40,138 nucleotides of DNA. It comes from Paraburkholderia madseniana (GTDB lineage Bacteria > Pseudomonadota > Gammaproteobacteria > Burkholderiales > Burkholderiaceae). The DNA lies in assembly GCF_009690905.1 (NCBI RefSeq), contig NZ_VOSW01000088.1:1-40138 (forward strand). The letters are read 5' to 3'. The translations under genes were made by a program, and so were the position numbers. The number at the start of each line of letters is the position of its first letter. The stretch's first letter is position 1. The notes under the pieces are model-generated. The model did no database searches. It saw nothing but the letters and a program-made list of their open reading frames with translations, and was not told the DNA's origin. Positions 8,411-16,601 of this stretch are shown one piece after another.

Positions 8411-8447
8411 GGCGTCACGTAGTGGGGCAAAGTGCTCGCGTGACGCC
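8411..8447 (+). terminator. Inverted repeat after CsbD gene
   Basis: GGCGTCACG at 8411-8419 pairs with CGTGACGCC at 8439-8447 and is followed by TTT. The loop of 19 bases is long and the T run short, so it is a weak or factor-assisted terminator at best. Confidence 0.4.
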
Positions 8448-8453
8448 TTTGCT

Positions 8454-8588
8454 GTTGATTTGCACGAAATCGACAAGGCTGTACCGGCTGAACTCGACGC
8501 GCACAGCATCGTGGACAACTACGACCGAAGTAAGTCCCTGTGGGATGGCAGTCACAAGCATCCCAAGGGCAACTACGCCATTGGCTGA
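8454..8588 (+). pseudogene. IS630-family transposase relic
   Basis: The frame starting at 8454 reads LHEIDKAVPAELDAHSIVDNY, like the IS630-group DDE motif region (IDRAVPADLDVHLIVDNYATHK). After the Asp-Asn-Tyr the match degrades, and the frame ends in TGA at 8586. Only about 25 residues are recognisable. The aspartate of DNY would be the second catalytic residue. Confidence 0.5.
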
Positions 8589-8652
8589 ACCCGGAACAGG
8601 TTTGAGCATATCCACTGCAGGCAGCGCAATGGGTTCGGCGTGCAATTGCGAG

Positions 8653-8847
8653 CTACACCGCATGCTGGTTCAGCCAGAGCCGGCCCGCAGCGGTCATATT
8701 GATGGCGCCATAGCTGTGCGACTCGTATGCAAGCCCTAGCGTCAATAGCTCCACCGCCACGGGGCACAGTCTCTGCGCCTGTGGATCTGGAATTCGGTCA
8801 AGCGATTTGAGAGTCTGGATGGCCTCGGGTGAAAGTTGGATGTACAT
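8653..8847 (-). CDS. Small hypothetical protein (64 aa)
   Basis: The ATG at 8847 is preceded by CAGGAGGCCACC, a strong ribosome binding site, which makes this frame credible. The product starts MYIQLSPEAIQTLKSLD and ends GRLWLNQHAV; it is soluble, with no signal or membrane helix and no family I know. The sequence EAIQTLKSL suggests a short helical N-terminus. A copy of the recurrent element's first box (TACCGTACAGAC) lies 49-60 bases upstream in the same orientation, so it is a candidate member of that regulon. Confidence 0.7.
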   Translation of the reverse strand: MYIQLSPEAIQTLKSLDRIPDPQAQRLCPVAVELLTLGLAYESHSYGAINMTAAGRLWLNQHAV

Positions 8848-8874
8848 GGTGGCCTCCTGTTATTGAGATCATCT

Positions 8875-8907
8875 TGATCCGGACGACATTCTTTCGTCTG
8901 TACGGTA
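8875..8907 (-). promoter_or_regulatory. Recurrent promoter-like element, copy 4 (first box perfect)
   Basis: Minus strand: TACCGTACAGAC, 15 bases, then GGATCA, which matches the usual TGAGAC poorly. It includes the common preceding CGC. It lies just upstream of the 64-residue gene beginning at 8847. Confidence 0.45.
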
Positions 8908-9474
8908 GCGTCTACTCGACTCCCTCTTTTGAGAATCACTTGTGCAAACCTCACAAAGACATACTGCGGAAGCTGTTTCGACGGAAATGTTACTGGTTTG
9001 CACAGCTGCCTGAACGGCGGAATCAATCCATATCACGGCATGTCAGCCAGTTTGCCAAAACCCGCCGTTACTTATTGATATAGATACCTGTGTATTTGCC
9101 AATTGGGCTGCATCGGTGCAGGTCGACCATGCTGCTCCGGAACCAGTACGGCACCGTACCGACTACGGTTCGTGTTGCGCGTACCGTGTACGTGAGTGTC
9201 GTGGACTTCCCATGACACGCCGCACACAGAACGGCAATCTTCGATCGTTTGCAATGGCCGCTGCTGCCATTACGGCGAAAAATTCAAAGACAGCTGATTT
9301 GGGTTCTGCGGATGCGATGCATCAAGGCAATGCCGGCAATGGTGAACACCATACTCGTTAAAAGTTGAAGCACAGCGCAATGCGCGCATTCAATCTGATG
9401 TCGCGATGATCACACTACCCGAGGCATGAGCAGGCCGATGCGCCGCGGGATGGATGTGTTCATTGGAGTCTGAC
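8908..9474. other. Intergenic region upstream of a secreted-protein gene
   Basis: No clear gene. CACCGTACCGAC at 9152-9163 on the plus strand matches the first box of the recurrent element; the second box (GCGTAC) is poor. A frame from ATG 9211 to TAA 9361 could give about 49 residues but has no ribosome binding site and low GC at third positions. Confidence 0.3.
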
Positions 9475-9903
9475 ATGAAAAAGCGCAACGTCTTGCAATG
9501 GGTAGTGATTCTAGGTGTGGCTTTTGGCGTGAATATCGCTTTTGCGGCGGAGACGGACCTTCCGGCGATACAGCATGCAGGGGACGTGACATATCTATCG
9601 GGGGGGATCGGGAGCGACCAGGCACGAGCGATCAAAGACGTCATGCACAGCTACCCCATGGTGCTGACGTTCGTCGGCAAGACGAGCAACCAGAATCAAT
9701 ATCTTTCGGATGTCCCCGTCACGATCACGGATGGCAAAGGGAACACTGTTCTGGAGACGAGTTCGGATGGCCCGTTCATGCTGGTTTCTCTCCCCAGTGG
9801 ACATTACACGGTCAGCGTTAGCTATAAGGGGCAAGCGGAACATCGTACGATGAATATTTCAAATGCCGCTCACGCGCGCCAGACGTTTGTCTGGGCAATG
9901 TAG
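9475..9903 (+). CDS. Secreted carboxypeptidase-regulatory-like domain protein
   Basis: 142 residues: signal peptide (MKKRNVLQWVVILGVAFGV, cleavage after AFA), then a short Thr/Ser-rich linker, then a beta-sandwich of the carboxypeptidase-regulatory type (SDVPVTITDGKGNTVLETS, SDGPFMLVSLPSGHYTVSVSY). Such domains in the periplasm are usually binding or structural modules. No catalytic domain is attached. The MKK start at 9475 is chosen because it begins the signal peptide; a GGAG sequence lies about 10 bases before it. Function unknown; it fits the envelope theme of its neighbours. Confidence 0.78.
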   Translation: MKKRNVLQWVVILGVAFGVNIAFAAETDLPAIQHAGDVTYLSGGIGSDQARAIKDVMHSYPMVLTFVGKTSNQNQYLSDVPVTITDGKGNTVLETSSDGPFMLVSLPSGHYTVSVSYKGQAEHRTMNISNAAHARQTFVWAM

Positions 9904-10212
9904 TTGCCGCGCTTAAAGAGATGTCGCCGGCCGTCTGTCGAGATTAAAGCGATTTTTCCCGTAGATTTTGATTGCGTTGGGATTCGACTAAACCGTATTC
10001 GGACGCGCCTGCGATTTATTTTTAGCGGCTTCCTCTACCACCGTACATCTCAAGGATGGGGGTCGGCCGCACATGTACGCTGCCGGACCGACGGGAACCG
10101 GCAATTCGGGTAACAAGAAAGTGTCTACTGGCGGACGAGTGAAACCTGTATCGGTGGCCCTTGGTGGCAGACGCATCGGATCGCGTCATTTACGTATATA
10201 GGTGGTATCAAA

Positions 10213-10428
10213 ATGAACAGCACTCGCTTATTTTCAATAGGTACGCTAACGCTCTTTGTCGCGATTGAAGGCTTGGGTTGCTCCGGCATGTCCCAGCGAG
10301 GTGTCGACACGGCTGCTGGTGCCGGGATAGGCGCCGTCGGGGGAGCGGTGCTTACAGGCGGTAGCGCGGTAGGCACAGTTGGCGGCGCGGTCGTAGGCGG
10401 CGTGGTCGGCAACCAGATCGGTAAATAG
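10213..10428 (+). CDS. Glycine-zipper (OsmB-like) envelope protein, 71 aa
   Basis: An N-terminal hydrophobic segment ending in GLGC (C23, a non-standard lipobox) is followed by a Gly/Ala-rich glycine-zipper 2TM domain with GxxxG repeats (AAGAGIGAVGGAV, GTVGGAVVGGVVGNQIGK). The family includes the osmotically inducible lipoprotein OsmB and outer-membrane SlyB. It should sit in the outer or inner membrane. A weak first box of the recurrent element (CACCGTACATCT) lies at 10039-10050 upstream. Confidence 0.82.
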   Translation: MNSTRLFSIGTLTLFVAIEGLGCSGMSQRGVDTAAGAGIGAVGGAVLTGGSAVGTVGGAVVGGVVGNQIGK

Positions 10429-10754
10429 CCCGGCGCGCCCGGACGGAGTCAGATCATCCGTGGATATCTCCCCGGGTGGGGTGACACCACGGTGGGAATG
10501 AAAGATGGTGACCGTTCAGGGTGACGTCGAGTGCTGGTTTCGCAGTGGCGAGGAGATTTTCGACATGTGCTGCGCGTCGATAGCGGCGTGTGTGGGTCCT
10601 GGGCTCGGCGTTCAAGAGATTTTACGGCTGCAAATTCGGGGACTCATTGTATCTATCGGCATCCGTCCGCCGAAACTGCGCGCAATGGTTGGCAGGGATC
10701 AATACACAGTAGCCGGCACTTGCGCTGAAAAAGTACACCTTATCGGGGGCAAAA
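10429..10754. other. Intergenic region
   Basis: A long frame from 10505 overlaps the next gene in another phase but has unlikely composition and no ribosome binding site. I see no other gene or repeat here. Confidence 0.3.
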
Positions 10755-11663
10755 ATGCGTTACCTGATTATTGCGTTGTCGATATTGTTGTGCCCGGCAA
10801 TCTCAGTCCGCGGCCAGATCAGCGTCGACGTCGAAGTGCCTGGCGTCAACATTGGTATCAACATGCAGTCGTATCCCGAACTCGTTCCGGTGCCGGGCTA
10901 TCCCGTGTACTACGCGCCTCGAGCGAATTCGAATTACTTCTTCTACGACGGCCTGTACTGGGTGTACCAGCAGGACAACTGGTATTCGAGCAACTGGTAC
11001 AACGGTCCGTGGCAGTCGGTGGGGCCAATGGATGTGCCACCGTTTGTGCTGCGCATTCCCGTGGGTTACTACCGCGAGCCTCCTGCGTATTTTCGTGGTT
11101 GGAGTGCCAACGCTCCGCCACACTGGAGTGAGCACTGGGGCCGCAACTGGGAGGCTCGTCGAAGCGGATGGGACCAATGGGACCGGCGCGCCGCCCCACG
11201 TGCAGCCCCGCCGCCAGACTACCAGCGACAGTACTCAGGGGACCGGTATCCACGTACGGGAGAACAACAATATGCGATTCGATCCGCGAACTACGGCTAT
11301 CAGCCACGTGATGCCGTAACGCGGCGGGATTATCAACAGCAGGACAACCCGGGCAGCTCGCGCGCCGGGCCTCAGCAGCAAGCGCCTATGCAACGATCGT
11401 CGACTCAGGAACTGCATTCGCAGCCGAATCAACAACAGCTACAGCAGCGGCAACAACAGCAACAGCAACAACGACAACCAGAGCACGTCGTGCAGCAGAC
11501 GCCACCCTCACAGCCGATGCATCAGGCGCAATCAATGCAGCCTTCGTCGCAGATGCAACGCGCTCAAGCGGTGCCTCAAGAGAGCGGGCGAGAAAACAAG
11601 GCTGGAGAGCCGGACAAGCGTGGCGAGAACCAGGACGGGGGCCACATTCAGAACCGCCAGTAG
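10755..11663 (+). CDS. Secreted Tyr/Trp-rich protein with Q-rich tail (302 aa)
   Basis: Signal peptide at 1-20 (MRYLIIALSILLCPAIS, cleavage near VRG), then an aromatic domain at about 40-145 with repeated Y, W and P (YYAPRANSNYFFYDGLYWVY, YNGPWQSVGP, RVGYY-type segments), and from about 150 onward a disordered tail with poly-Gln runs and Met/Ser/Pro. The first part resembles a family of uncharacterised beta/proteobacterial envelope proteins with YYGW-like segments; the tail is low complexity. GGGGC just before the ATG is a modest ribosome binding site. It lies between two envelope-stress genes in the same orientation. Its function cannot be deduced. Confidence 0.75.
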   Translation: MRYLIIALSILLCPAISVRGQISVDVEVPGVNIGINMQSYPELVPVPGYPVYYAPRANSNYFFYDGLYWVYQQDNWYSSNWYNGPWQSVGPMDVPPFVLRIPVGYYREPPAYFRGWSANAPPHWSEHWGRNWEARRSGWDQWDRRAAPRAAPPPDYQRQYSGDRYPRTGEQQYAIRSANYGYQPRDAVTRRDYQQQDNPGSSRAGPQQQAPMQRSSTQELHSQPNQQQLQQRQQQQQQQRQPEHVVQQTPPSQPMHQAQSMQPSSQMQRAQAVPQESGRENKAGEPDKRGENQDGGHIQNRQ

Positions 11664-11753
11664 TTGGACATCTTCGCAATAACGGCTCCTTTGGACATTG
11701 GCAAGTCACTTTTCGTGAATCAAGTCGTACAGAAAGCAAATCGGAGAAGCATC

Positions 11754-12383
11754 ATGAGCAGTACCTATTTTTGCAGAACCGCGGTTCTCAACGTGTTGAT
11801 TGCCGTCGGTCTGGTTACTGGGGTTAGCATCGGCACGGCTGGCGCAGCATCGGGGGATGACACCATCCCGCAGCCCCACAGCGACAGCGTAAGCGCGACG
11901 CTCACCGATACCGTCATCACGACCAGGGTGAAGGCTAAACTTATGGGTAGTGACAGCCTCAAAAAATCTGATATCAGCGTGACCACCACTAACGGCGTGG
12001 TCACGCTTGACGGCTCGGCAAGCAACTCAAACGCAAAGACCGTGGCTGAGGCTGCGACAAAGTCAGTCGATGGCGTCAAGAGCGTCGACAACAACCTGAA
12101 AACACCCGCGAGCAGCAAGGCATCGGCCCGGACGCACGAGGCCGTCACAAAGACAGAGCGGGCCGCATCGGATAGCTGGATTACAACCAAGGTAAAGTCA
12201 GGGATCCTTGCGGACAGCGTCAGCAGGGGTTTCGATGTGAGCGTGGAGACGATTCATGGCGTGGTGGTTCTGAAGGGAGCTCTGTCGAACCAGGACGCCG
12301 TCGATCATGTGAAGGACATCGCTGAGAAAGTGAAAGGCGTGAAGAGCGTTGACACGTCCGCCCTCATCGTCGCAGGCGGATAG
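11754..12383 (+). CDS. BON-domain periplasmic protein (OsmY-like)
   Basis: 209 residues: signal peptide (LNVLIAVGLVTGVSIGTAGA), then two BON domains at about 51-115 and 138-204, each with TTRVKAKL or TTKVKSGI, a buried VxTxxGVVTLDG strand and a final VKSVDN/VKSVDT. BON proteins such as OsmY act in the periplasm on membranes or as chaperones under osmotic and envelope stress. The start at 11754 was chosen over upstream codons because it begins the signal peptide and has GGAGA 7 bases upstream. Confidence 0.92.
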   Translation: MSSTYFCRTAVLNVLIAVGLVTGVSIGTAGAASGDDTIPQPHSDSVSATLTDTVITTRVKAKLMGSDSLKKSDISVTTTNGVVTLDGSASNSNAKTVAEAATKSVDGVKSVDNNLKTPASSKASARTHEAVTKTERAASDSWITTKVKSGILADSVSRGFDVSVETIHGVVVLKGALSNQDAVDHVKDIAEKVKGVKSVDTSALIVAGG

Positions 12384-12602
12384 CCGGTTGAGAATGGGTT
12401 GCCGCGGGCGACTGCACCCCTAAGGGAGGCTGGGTGGCACTAAAGACTCGGCGTCGCAATAGGCTGGCGCGTTCTGCCCGTCCGGAATGGCTTCTCGATA
12501 GGGCATCCTCTTTGCTTAACTAAGCTGCTTATCGCAACAGCGATATGCAGGCTGGCGATAAGCCCGCCACGTGAGGGCATCTGCCCGGTCGACCAGCGGG
12601 CG

Positions 12603-12905
12603 ATGAGCTATGCAAGAAAGAAATTACAAGGTACGTGCTGCAATTCTTGCCACGGTGATTTCGCTGTCGACAGCATGCGGCACTTTCAGGCTAATGGCTT
12701 CGCCGTGTCAAACACCAGCCAGGCCTGCGACCCCACGAAAACGCCGGATGACACAGCATTGCTTTGCTCACCGGCGACCTACGTGACGCCCAATGCCGAT
12801 CAGACGTACATCTTCGCCGACGACCTTCATCCGACGACGCGTCTGCATGCACTGTTCGCCCAGTTCATAGAGCAGCAGATCGCCAGGAGCGGTCTTGGTC
12901 ACTAA
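12603..12905 (+). pseudogene. GDSL/SGNH esterase, C-terminal relic
   Basis: From about 12660 the frame matches the end of a secreted GDSL-type esterase: FQANGFAVSNTSQACD, LLCSPATYVTPNADQTYIF, then ADDLHPTTRLHALFAQFIE, whose Asp and His are the last members of the Ser-Asp-His triad (block V). The catalytic Ser block (GDSLSD) and the middle blocks are absent; upstream sequence does not continue the family. This is a 5'-truncated remnant of about 85 residues of a protein normally over 350 residues long. Confidence 0.65.
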
Positions 12906-13054
12906 GCCCGGCAAATGATGACTCGCCAACAGACTCGTCGGGTTCTCAGACGTTCGGTCCGACCTCGTCTTGCTATCGCGTCGAGCAGCGGGTGATTTTT
13001 AGCTGATTTTCAGGACAGATAGCCCAAAGTCGAATGTATGCATACGGCGTTGTA

Positions 13055-13185
13055 GAAACCGACGAAGTGCTTGTTGCGCCGCGCGGCGAGCCCTATCTGC
13101 GTGGCGAGCAGTTGATCAGCGAGGCGCTGAACTCGATATCCTGCTGCAAAAGCGTCGCGACAAGGCCGCAGCCAAGCGGCTCCAC
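13055..13185 (+). pseudogene. IS6-family transposase relic, frameshifted
   Basis: One frame gives ETDEVLVAPRGEPYLR, and from 13108 another gives AVDQRGAELDILLQKRRD followed by KAAAKR. Together these match the IS6 (IS26-like) core VDETFVKxRGEPYLLWRAVDxxGxELDxLxQxRRDxxAAxRFF, which includes the first catalytic Asp. The frame switches near 13100. Only about 45 residues remain. Confidence 0.7.
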
Positions 13186-13206
13186 GGCGCGCATGTGCGA
13201 CCGGCC

Positions 13207-13425
13207 TTATTTCAGGTTGCTGAGCTTCGCGAGCGCAAGCGTTTCGACCGAATGCCAGGCCGTGTCTTCACAATCGAAAAAAGTGTCGAGCGTAGTAGCG
13301 GGTTCGTTACCTTTCGGGGCGCCCCTGGCAACGATCCAGAGCGTCGCCACCCAGCCGTCGGCAATGTGATCCTTGACGGTCATATGGGCGTCGTGCGTGT
13401 CACTTGAGATGATTTTGTCTGCCAT
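13207..13425 (-). CDS. Small hypothetical protein (72 aa)
   Basis: Starts MADKIISSDTHDAHMTVKD at ATG 13425, with AGGAG about 10 bases upstream; an earlier in-frame start at 13497 lacks a ribosome binding site and gives an unlikely N-terminus. The product is soluble, acidic and Trp-containing (GWVATLWIVARGAPKG). I do not recognise the family. It follows another small gene by 87 bases in the same orientation and overlaps no other good gene, so the two probably form an operon. Confidence 0.65.
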   Translation of the reverse strand: MADKIISSDTHDAHMTVKDHIADGWVATLWIVARGAPKGNEPATTLDTFFDCEDTAWHSVETLALAKLSNLK

Positions 13426-13512
13426 AACGCAGTGCTCCTGGTTGAACGACGGCCACACCTGGTCCGATCGCTGCCGGATACAGTAGCTTTTCATCAATGA
13501 ACGGCGGGGCCG

Positions 13513-13746
13513 CTACATTCCGAACTTGTGTTCCGAAATGTATCTGTCGCCGTATGCAAGCGCCGCCGCATGGCCTTCCTCGCTGGTTGCGAAAATGCCG
13601 ACGGCATAGTGCTGGTCGGCCGAAGGAAGGCAGCCTTCCACCGCATGGCGAAGATGGAAATCAAATTTGCCATCTTGCAGTTCCAGACACTCCGGTGTGA
13701 ATGTATGGATTCGGGCTTGATACAGTTTCTGAATATTTTGTCTCAT
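13513..13746 (-). CDS. Small hypothetical protein (77 aa)
   Basis: Starts MRQNIQKLYQARIHTFTPEC with AGGAGT 6 bases before the ATG at 13746. The middle HAVEGCLPSADQHYAVGIFA and the end GDRYISEHKFGM look like a compact soluble domain. Family unknown. First gene of a likely two-gene operon with 13207-13425. The IS6 relic lies just beyond that partner. Confidence 0.65.
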   Translation of the reverse strand: MRQNIQKLYQARIHTFTPECLELQDGKFDFHLRHAVEGCLPSADQHYAVGIFATSEEGHAAALAYGDRYISEHKFGM

Positions 13747-13901
13747 GATCTACTCCTGCCTGCAGTGCCTTTCCATGCATTCGTTTTCCGTTGTCTCAAC
13801 GAAGCGATCGCGGCATCGCGCAAGATCGTCTAACTGCGCTGAGAACGGTCATCGATCCCGGGGTGTGCGGATTGGGCGAGAAGGGCGACCTGCGCGAGAC
13901 A

Positions 13902-14711
13902 TCACTCCGCGGCAACACGCTCGTCCGCATCGGTATCCGACCAATACCCGTGCCTACCGTAGAACCGGTGCAGCACGACTTCGTAATGCCGGTCGATCGG
14001 TATCGAGTCGTCATATGCGGGGCTGTTCTGGATCACGTCGCGAGTGAGTGTCGTCGACACTGCAGACTCGAACCAGTCGACTCCGTCTATCCAGTGAATC
14101 GCGATCAGCACGGCTTTTCCGCCGGGCCACCAGTTGTGTGTGTCGACCACCAGATAACGAATTGCCCAGTCGGTGTCGTCGTAGATGAAGTCCGACACAT
14201 GGCCGATGCCGCCGTCGGCTGTCTTGAGGTGGTAGCCCTTGACCTCGTCGGTACTGCGCAGATGAATGTCAGGAGGCGGCTGGTCCACGTGCAACGTCGG
14301 CCGTGACGGCGTATCGGGCAGCGCGTCCGGCGGGACGCCGGTCGGATCGTAGGCGGGGTAGGCGCCCATGCCCCACAGGTTCGGGCCGCCCCAATACGTC
14401 GGATAGCTGTAGTAACGCAGGTATTCGATCTCGTGCTGCCGCGATACGGGCTTGTGCGTGTCGAGAACCGGGCTGTCCCTGACTTGCTGCCGGGAAAGTC
14501 TGACGTGCACGACACTCGACCCAGGGTCCGTGTGCTTGACCGAATACGGCGACACCAGCACTTGCCGGTCGTTGAGCCAGTTGCCCGTTTCGACCACAAG
14601 ATAGCGGACGCCCCAGGATTCGTCATCGAAATAGACCTGGCTGACCGAGCCTATGTCGCCGTCGGATGCGTGGACGGTGCTGCCGCGCAAGTCTCTTATG
14701 CTTCGCAACAT
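13902..14711 (-). CDS. PRC-barrel protein A (269 aa, two domains)
   Basis: Two PRC-barrel domains: about 1-90 (MLRSIRDLRGSTVHASDGD, VYFDDESWGVRYLVVETGNW) and about 150-240 (DEVKGYHLKTADGGIGHVSD, DWAIRYLVVDTHNWWPGGKAV). PRC barrels are small beta barrels that mediate protein or RNA contacts in stress and RNA-processing proteins. No signal peptide. The ATG at 14711 with GGAGA 6 bases upstream starts directly at the first domain. It is downstream of the SYLF gene (64-base gap) and is clearly paralogous to 27004-27777, which also follows a SYLF gene. Confidence 0.9.
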   Translation of the reverse strand: MLRSIRDLRGSTVHASDGDIGSVSQVYFDDESWGVRYLVVETGNWLNDRQVLVSPYSVKHTDPGSSVVHVRLSRQQVRDSPVLDTHKPVSRQHEIEYLRYYSYPTYWGGPNLWGMGAYPAYDPTGVPPDALPDTPSRPTLHVDQPPPDIHLRSTDEVKGYHLKTADGGIGHVSDFIYDDTDWAIRYLVVDTHNWWPGGKAVLIAIHWIDGVDWFESAVSTTLTRDVIQNSPAYDDSIPIDRHYEVVLHRFYGRHGYWSDTDADERVAAE

Positions 14712-14775
14712 GATTTCTCCGCAACATGAAAAGTCTGGGGCTCGCGTCAAGCGGCGAGCCCCAGAGTCCATCTTT

Positions 14776-15365
14776 TTAAAGCGACGTGAGCCGGGTAACT
14801 TTCGTGCCTTCCAGCGACGCGCCGGCCATCAAGCCACTATTGGTCAGAACGAACGCGTCGACCTGTCCGCTAGCGGTGCTGGTGTCGAGATTGCCGTTCG
14901 CGCCCACTTTCAGCACGGCTACTGACGCGTCGCCGCCAGCCGACCAGCCGTCTCTGCTGCGGAAGCGGTTGAGCGACTCGTCGGTCATGAACAGGAACAC
15001 GATCGCGCGCGATTGCGCGCCTATCTGCCAGCCGATCGAACCGGTCGCCGTGCTGTAGTAACCCATCGTGCGTCCGCCGACACGCAGGGACCCTTCGCCA
15101 TACTGACCGCCGACCACGAAGCCGGCGTCGATCACCGAAGGGAACGTCAGCACCCCGTGTGCCTTGCCGATCAGTTCGCGCGAGCCGGGCGCCATGCCGT
15201 AAAGACGCGTTAGCGTCGAATCGACGCCAGCATCGATGCTGTGCGCTTGTCCATTTGCTGAACACGGCTCGCGTCGGAAGAGCCGGTCATGGTGCAACCC
15301 GAAACCACCGCGCCGAGTGCCAGAATGGACCCGGACGTGCTCCAGATAAATGTTCGTCTAAGCAT
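14776..15365 (-). pseudogene. SYLF/YSC84 lipoprotein gene copy A, one-base frameshift
   Basis: From ATG 15365 the first frame gives MLRRTFIWSTSGSILALGA and a good lipobox VSGC, matching its intact paralogue at 26101. After DKR near 15245 that frame fails; the rest of the gene (SIDAGVDSTLTRLYG to KVTRLTSL) continues in another frame to 14776. The paralogue shows that one base (a C in CGC-CACA) is missing here. SYLF proteins bind phospholipids through a C-terminal barrel. The lesion may be real or a sequencing error; if real, the gene cannot make the lipoprotein, although a shorter cytoplasmic protein could start inside. Confidence 0.85.
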
Positions 15366-15409
15366 GATTTGCTCCCCGCTGGTTGACGATAGAGGTCACG
15401 CTACACTGA

Positions 15410-15445
15410 AGCGCACGAGAATGCGGTACGACAACGTACAAACGC
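15410..15445 (-). promoter_or_regulatory. Conserved upstream element of SYLF copy A
   Basis: CGCGTTTGTACG, a few bases, CGTACCGCATTC on the minus strand. The same arrangement stands before SYLF copy B (26018-26058), at almost the same distance (about 43-45 bases) from the start codon. It differs from the recurrent TGAGAC element. The remaining 290 bases up to the YoaK gene hold no gene; GTCGGTACGCTG at 15609-15620 is a weak match to the recurrent element. Confidence 0.5.
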
Positions 15446-15737
15446 GTCTCTATGTACGACCGCACACTCGATGCCGATCGTCGGTGAGTGGTATGTCATC
15501 CTGAAGACTTCGAGGACACTGCGCCACATCGAGGTGCTGGACAGAGTGCGGCTCATCGGTGCACCGGGCCGCGGCGAGGTATCGAACATGCAACAGCCGG
15601 CGGCCGAAGTCGGTACGCTGCCGTACCGGCATCGGGGCGAAGAGGCGGGCAGTGATAGAACCCGGCACGGTTCGGGTGCATCATGGCGATGCGCGCCCTC
15701 TACCGCACCTGCATCCAACTGACACTCATCCGCCATC

Positions 15738-16490
15738 ATGCCGATAAACTATCTTCGAGGATTCGCCAGCCCGCATCGGACCGACGTGACCAATCGGCGT
15801 CTCGGGCGCTGGCTCGCGTTCGTTGCCGGCGCGGCCAACGCGGGCGGCTTTCTGGCAGTCGGACAGTACACGTCGCACATGACCGGTATCGTGTCGTCGC
15901 TGGCCGACAATCTCGCGCTTGGCGATATCGGCCTTGTCGTGGCGGGGCTCAGTTCACTCATTGCATTTCTCACCGGCGCCGCCACGTCGGCGATCCTGAT
16001 CAACTGGGGACGGCGCCGGCACGCGCAAAGCGTGTATGCGACGCCGTTGTTGCTGGAGGCAACGTTGCTGCTGGGCTTCGGGTTGCTCGGCTCAAATCTG
16101 GAACATCACCGGCTCCTGTTCGTTTCCGCCACGGTAGGCGTGCTTTGCTTCGTGATGGGTCTTCAGAACGCGATCATCACCAAGATTTCGAAAGCCGAAA
16201 TCCGTACGACCCATGTGACAGGCCTGGTTACTGACATCGGTATCGAACTGGGAAAGCTGGTCTACTGGAACGCGCCAGGTTTACGAGCGCCACGCGTGCG
16301 CGCCGATCGCCAGAGACTTGCGCTGCTGGCGTCACTGCTTGGGATGTTCTTCGTGGGCGGCGTGACGGGCGCGTTGGGATTCAAGCACATGGGTTTCATC
16401 GCAACGCTGCCGCTCGCCGCCGTGCTTCTCACACTCGCCTTCGTGCCGTTGCTGGACGGGATGCGCGGTGTCAGTCATGTTGATAAATGA
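15738..16490 (+). CDS. YoaK/DUF1275 family membrane protein
   Basis: 250 residues with about six hydrophobic segments and the family signature FVAGAANAGGFLAVGQYTSH and MTGIVSSLADN, then FVMGLQNAIITKIS and RTTHVTGLVTDIG. DUF1275 proteins are inner-membrane proteins of unknown transport or sensory role. The length is normal and the gene looks intact. The ATG at 15738 follows CATCCGCCATC without a clear ribosome binding site, so the exact start is less sure. The second Crp/Fnr gene and its promoter element follow immediately. Confidence 0.85.
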   Translation: MPINYLRGFASPHRTDVTNRRLGRWLAFVAGAANAGGFLAVGQYTSHMTGIVSSLADNLALGDIGLVVAGLSSLIAFLTGAATSAILINWGRRRHAQSVYATPLLLEATLLLGFGLLGSNLEHHRLLFVSATVGVLCFVMGLQNAIITKISKAEIRTTHVTGLVTDIGIELGKLVYWNAPGLRAPRVRADRQRLALLASLLGMFFVGGVTGALGFKHMGFIATLPLAAVLLTLAFVPLLDGMRGVSHVDK

Positions 16491-16522
16491 TGCGATATGG
16501 TTGTTTTTACTGGTCTGAACGT

Positions 16523-16555
16523 TACCGTACAGACTTACCGTATTGCACATGAGAC
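16523..16555 (+). promoter_or_regulatory. Recurrent promoter-like element, copy 5 (perfect)
   Basis: Plus strand: TACCGTACAGAC, 15 bases, TGAGAC. The preceding CTGAACGT is shared with the copy at 5797. It stands 47 bases before the start of Crp/Fnr paralogue 2, so the regulator is probably under this promoter, possibly with autoregulation. Confidence 0.65.
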
Positions 16556-16601
16556 CGTGGCAGCAGCGCGGCTTCCTGACAGACTGCGAGGAAAGTGAAA
16601 C

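Noticed and set aside
8407..8739. Frames of 82 and 110 codons between CsbD and the 64-aa gene
   Set aside because: Neither has a ribosome binding site; the stretch is better explained by an IS630 relic in a third frame.
10505..11131. Frame of 208 codons overlapping the start of the Q-rich secreted protein
   Set aside because: The overlap region is explained by the gene at 10755, which has a signal peptide; the upstream part has no ribosome binding site.
11400..11500. CAG/CAA repeat tract as a possible microsatellite or CRISPR-like array
   Set aside because: It encodes the poly-Gln tail of the secreted protein, without regular repeat-spacer structure.
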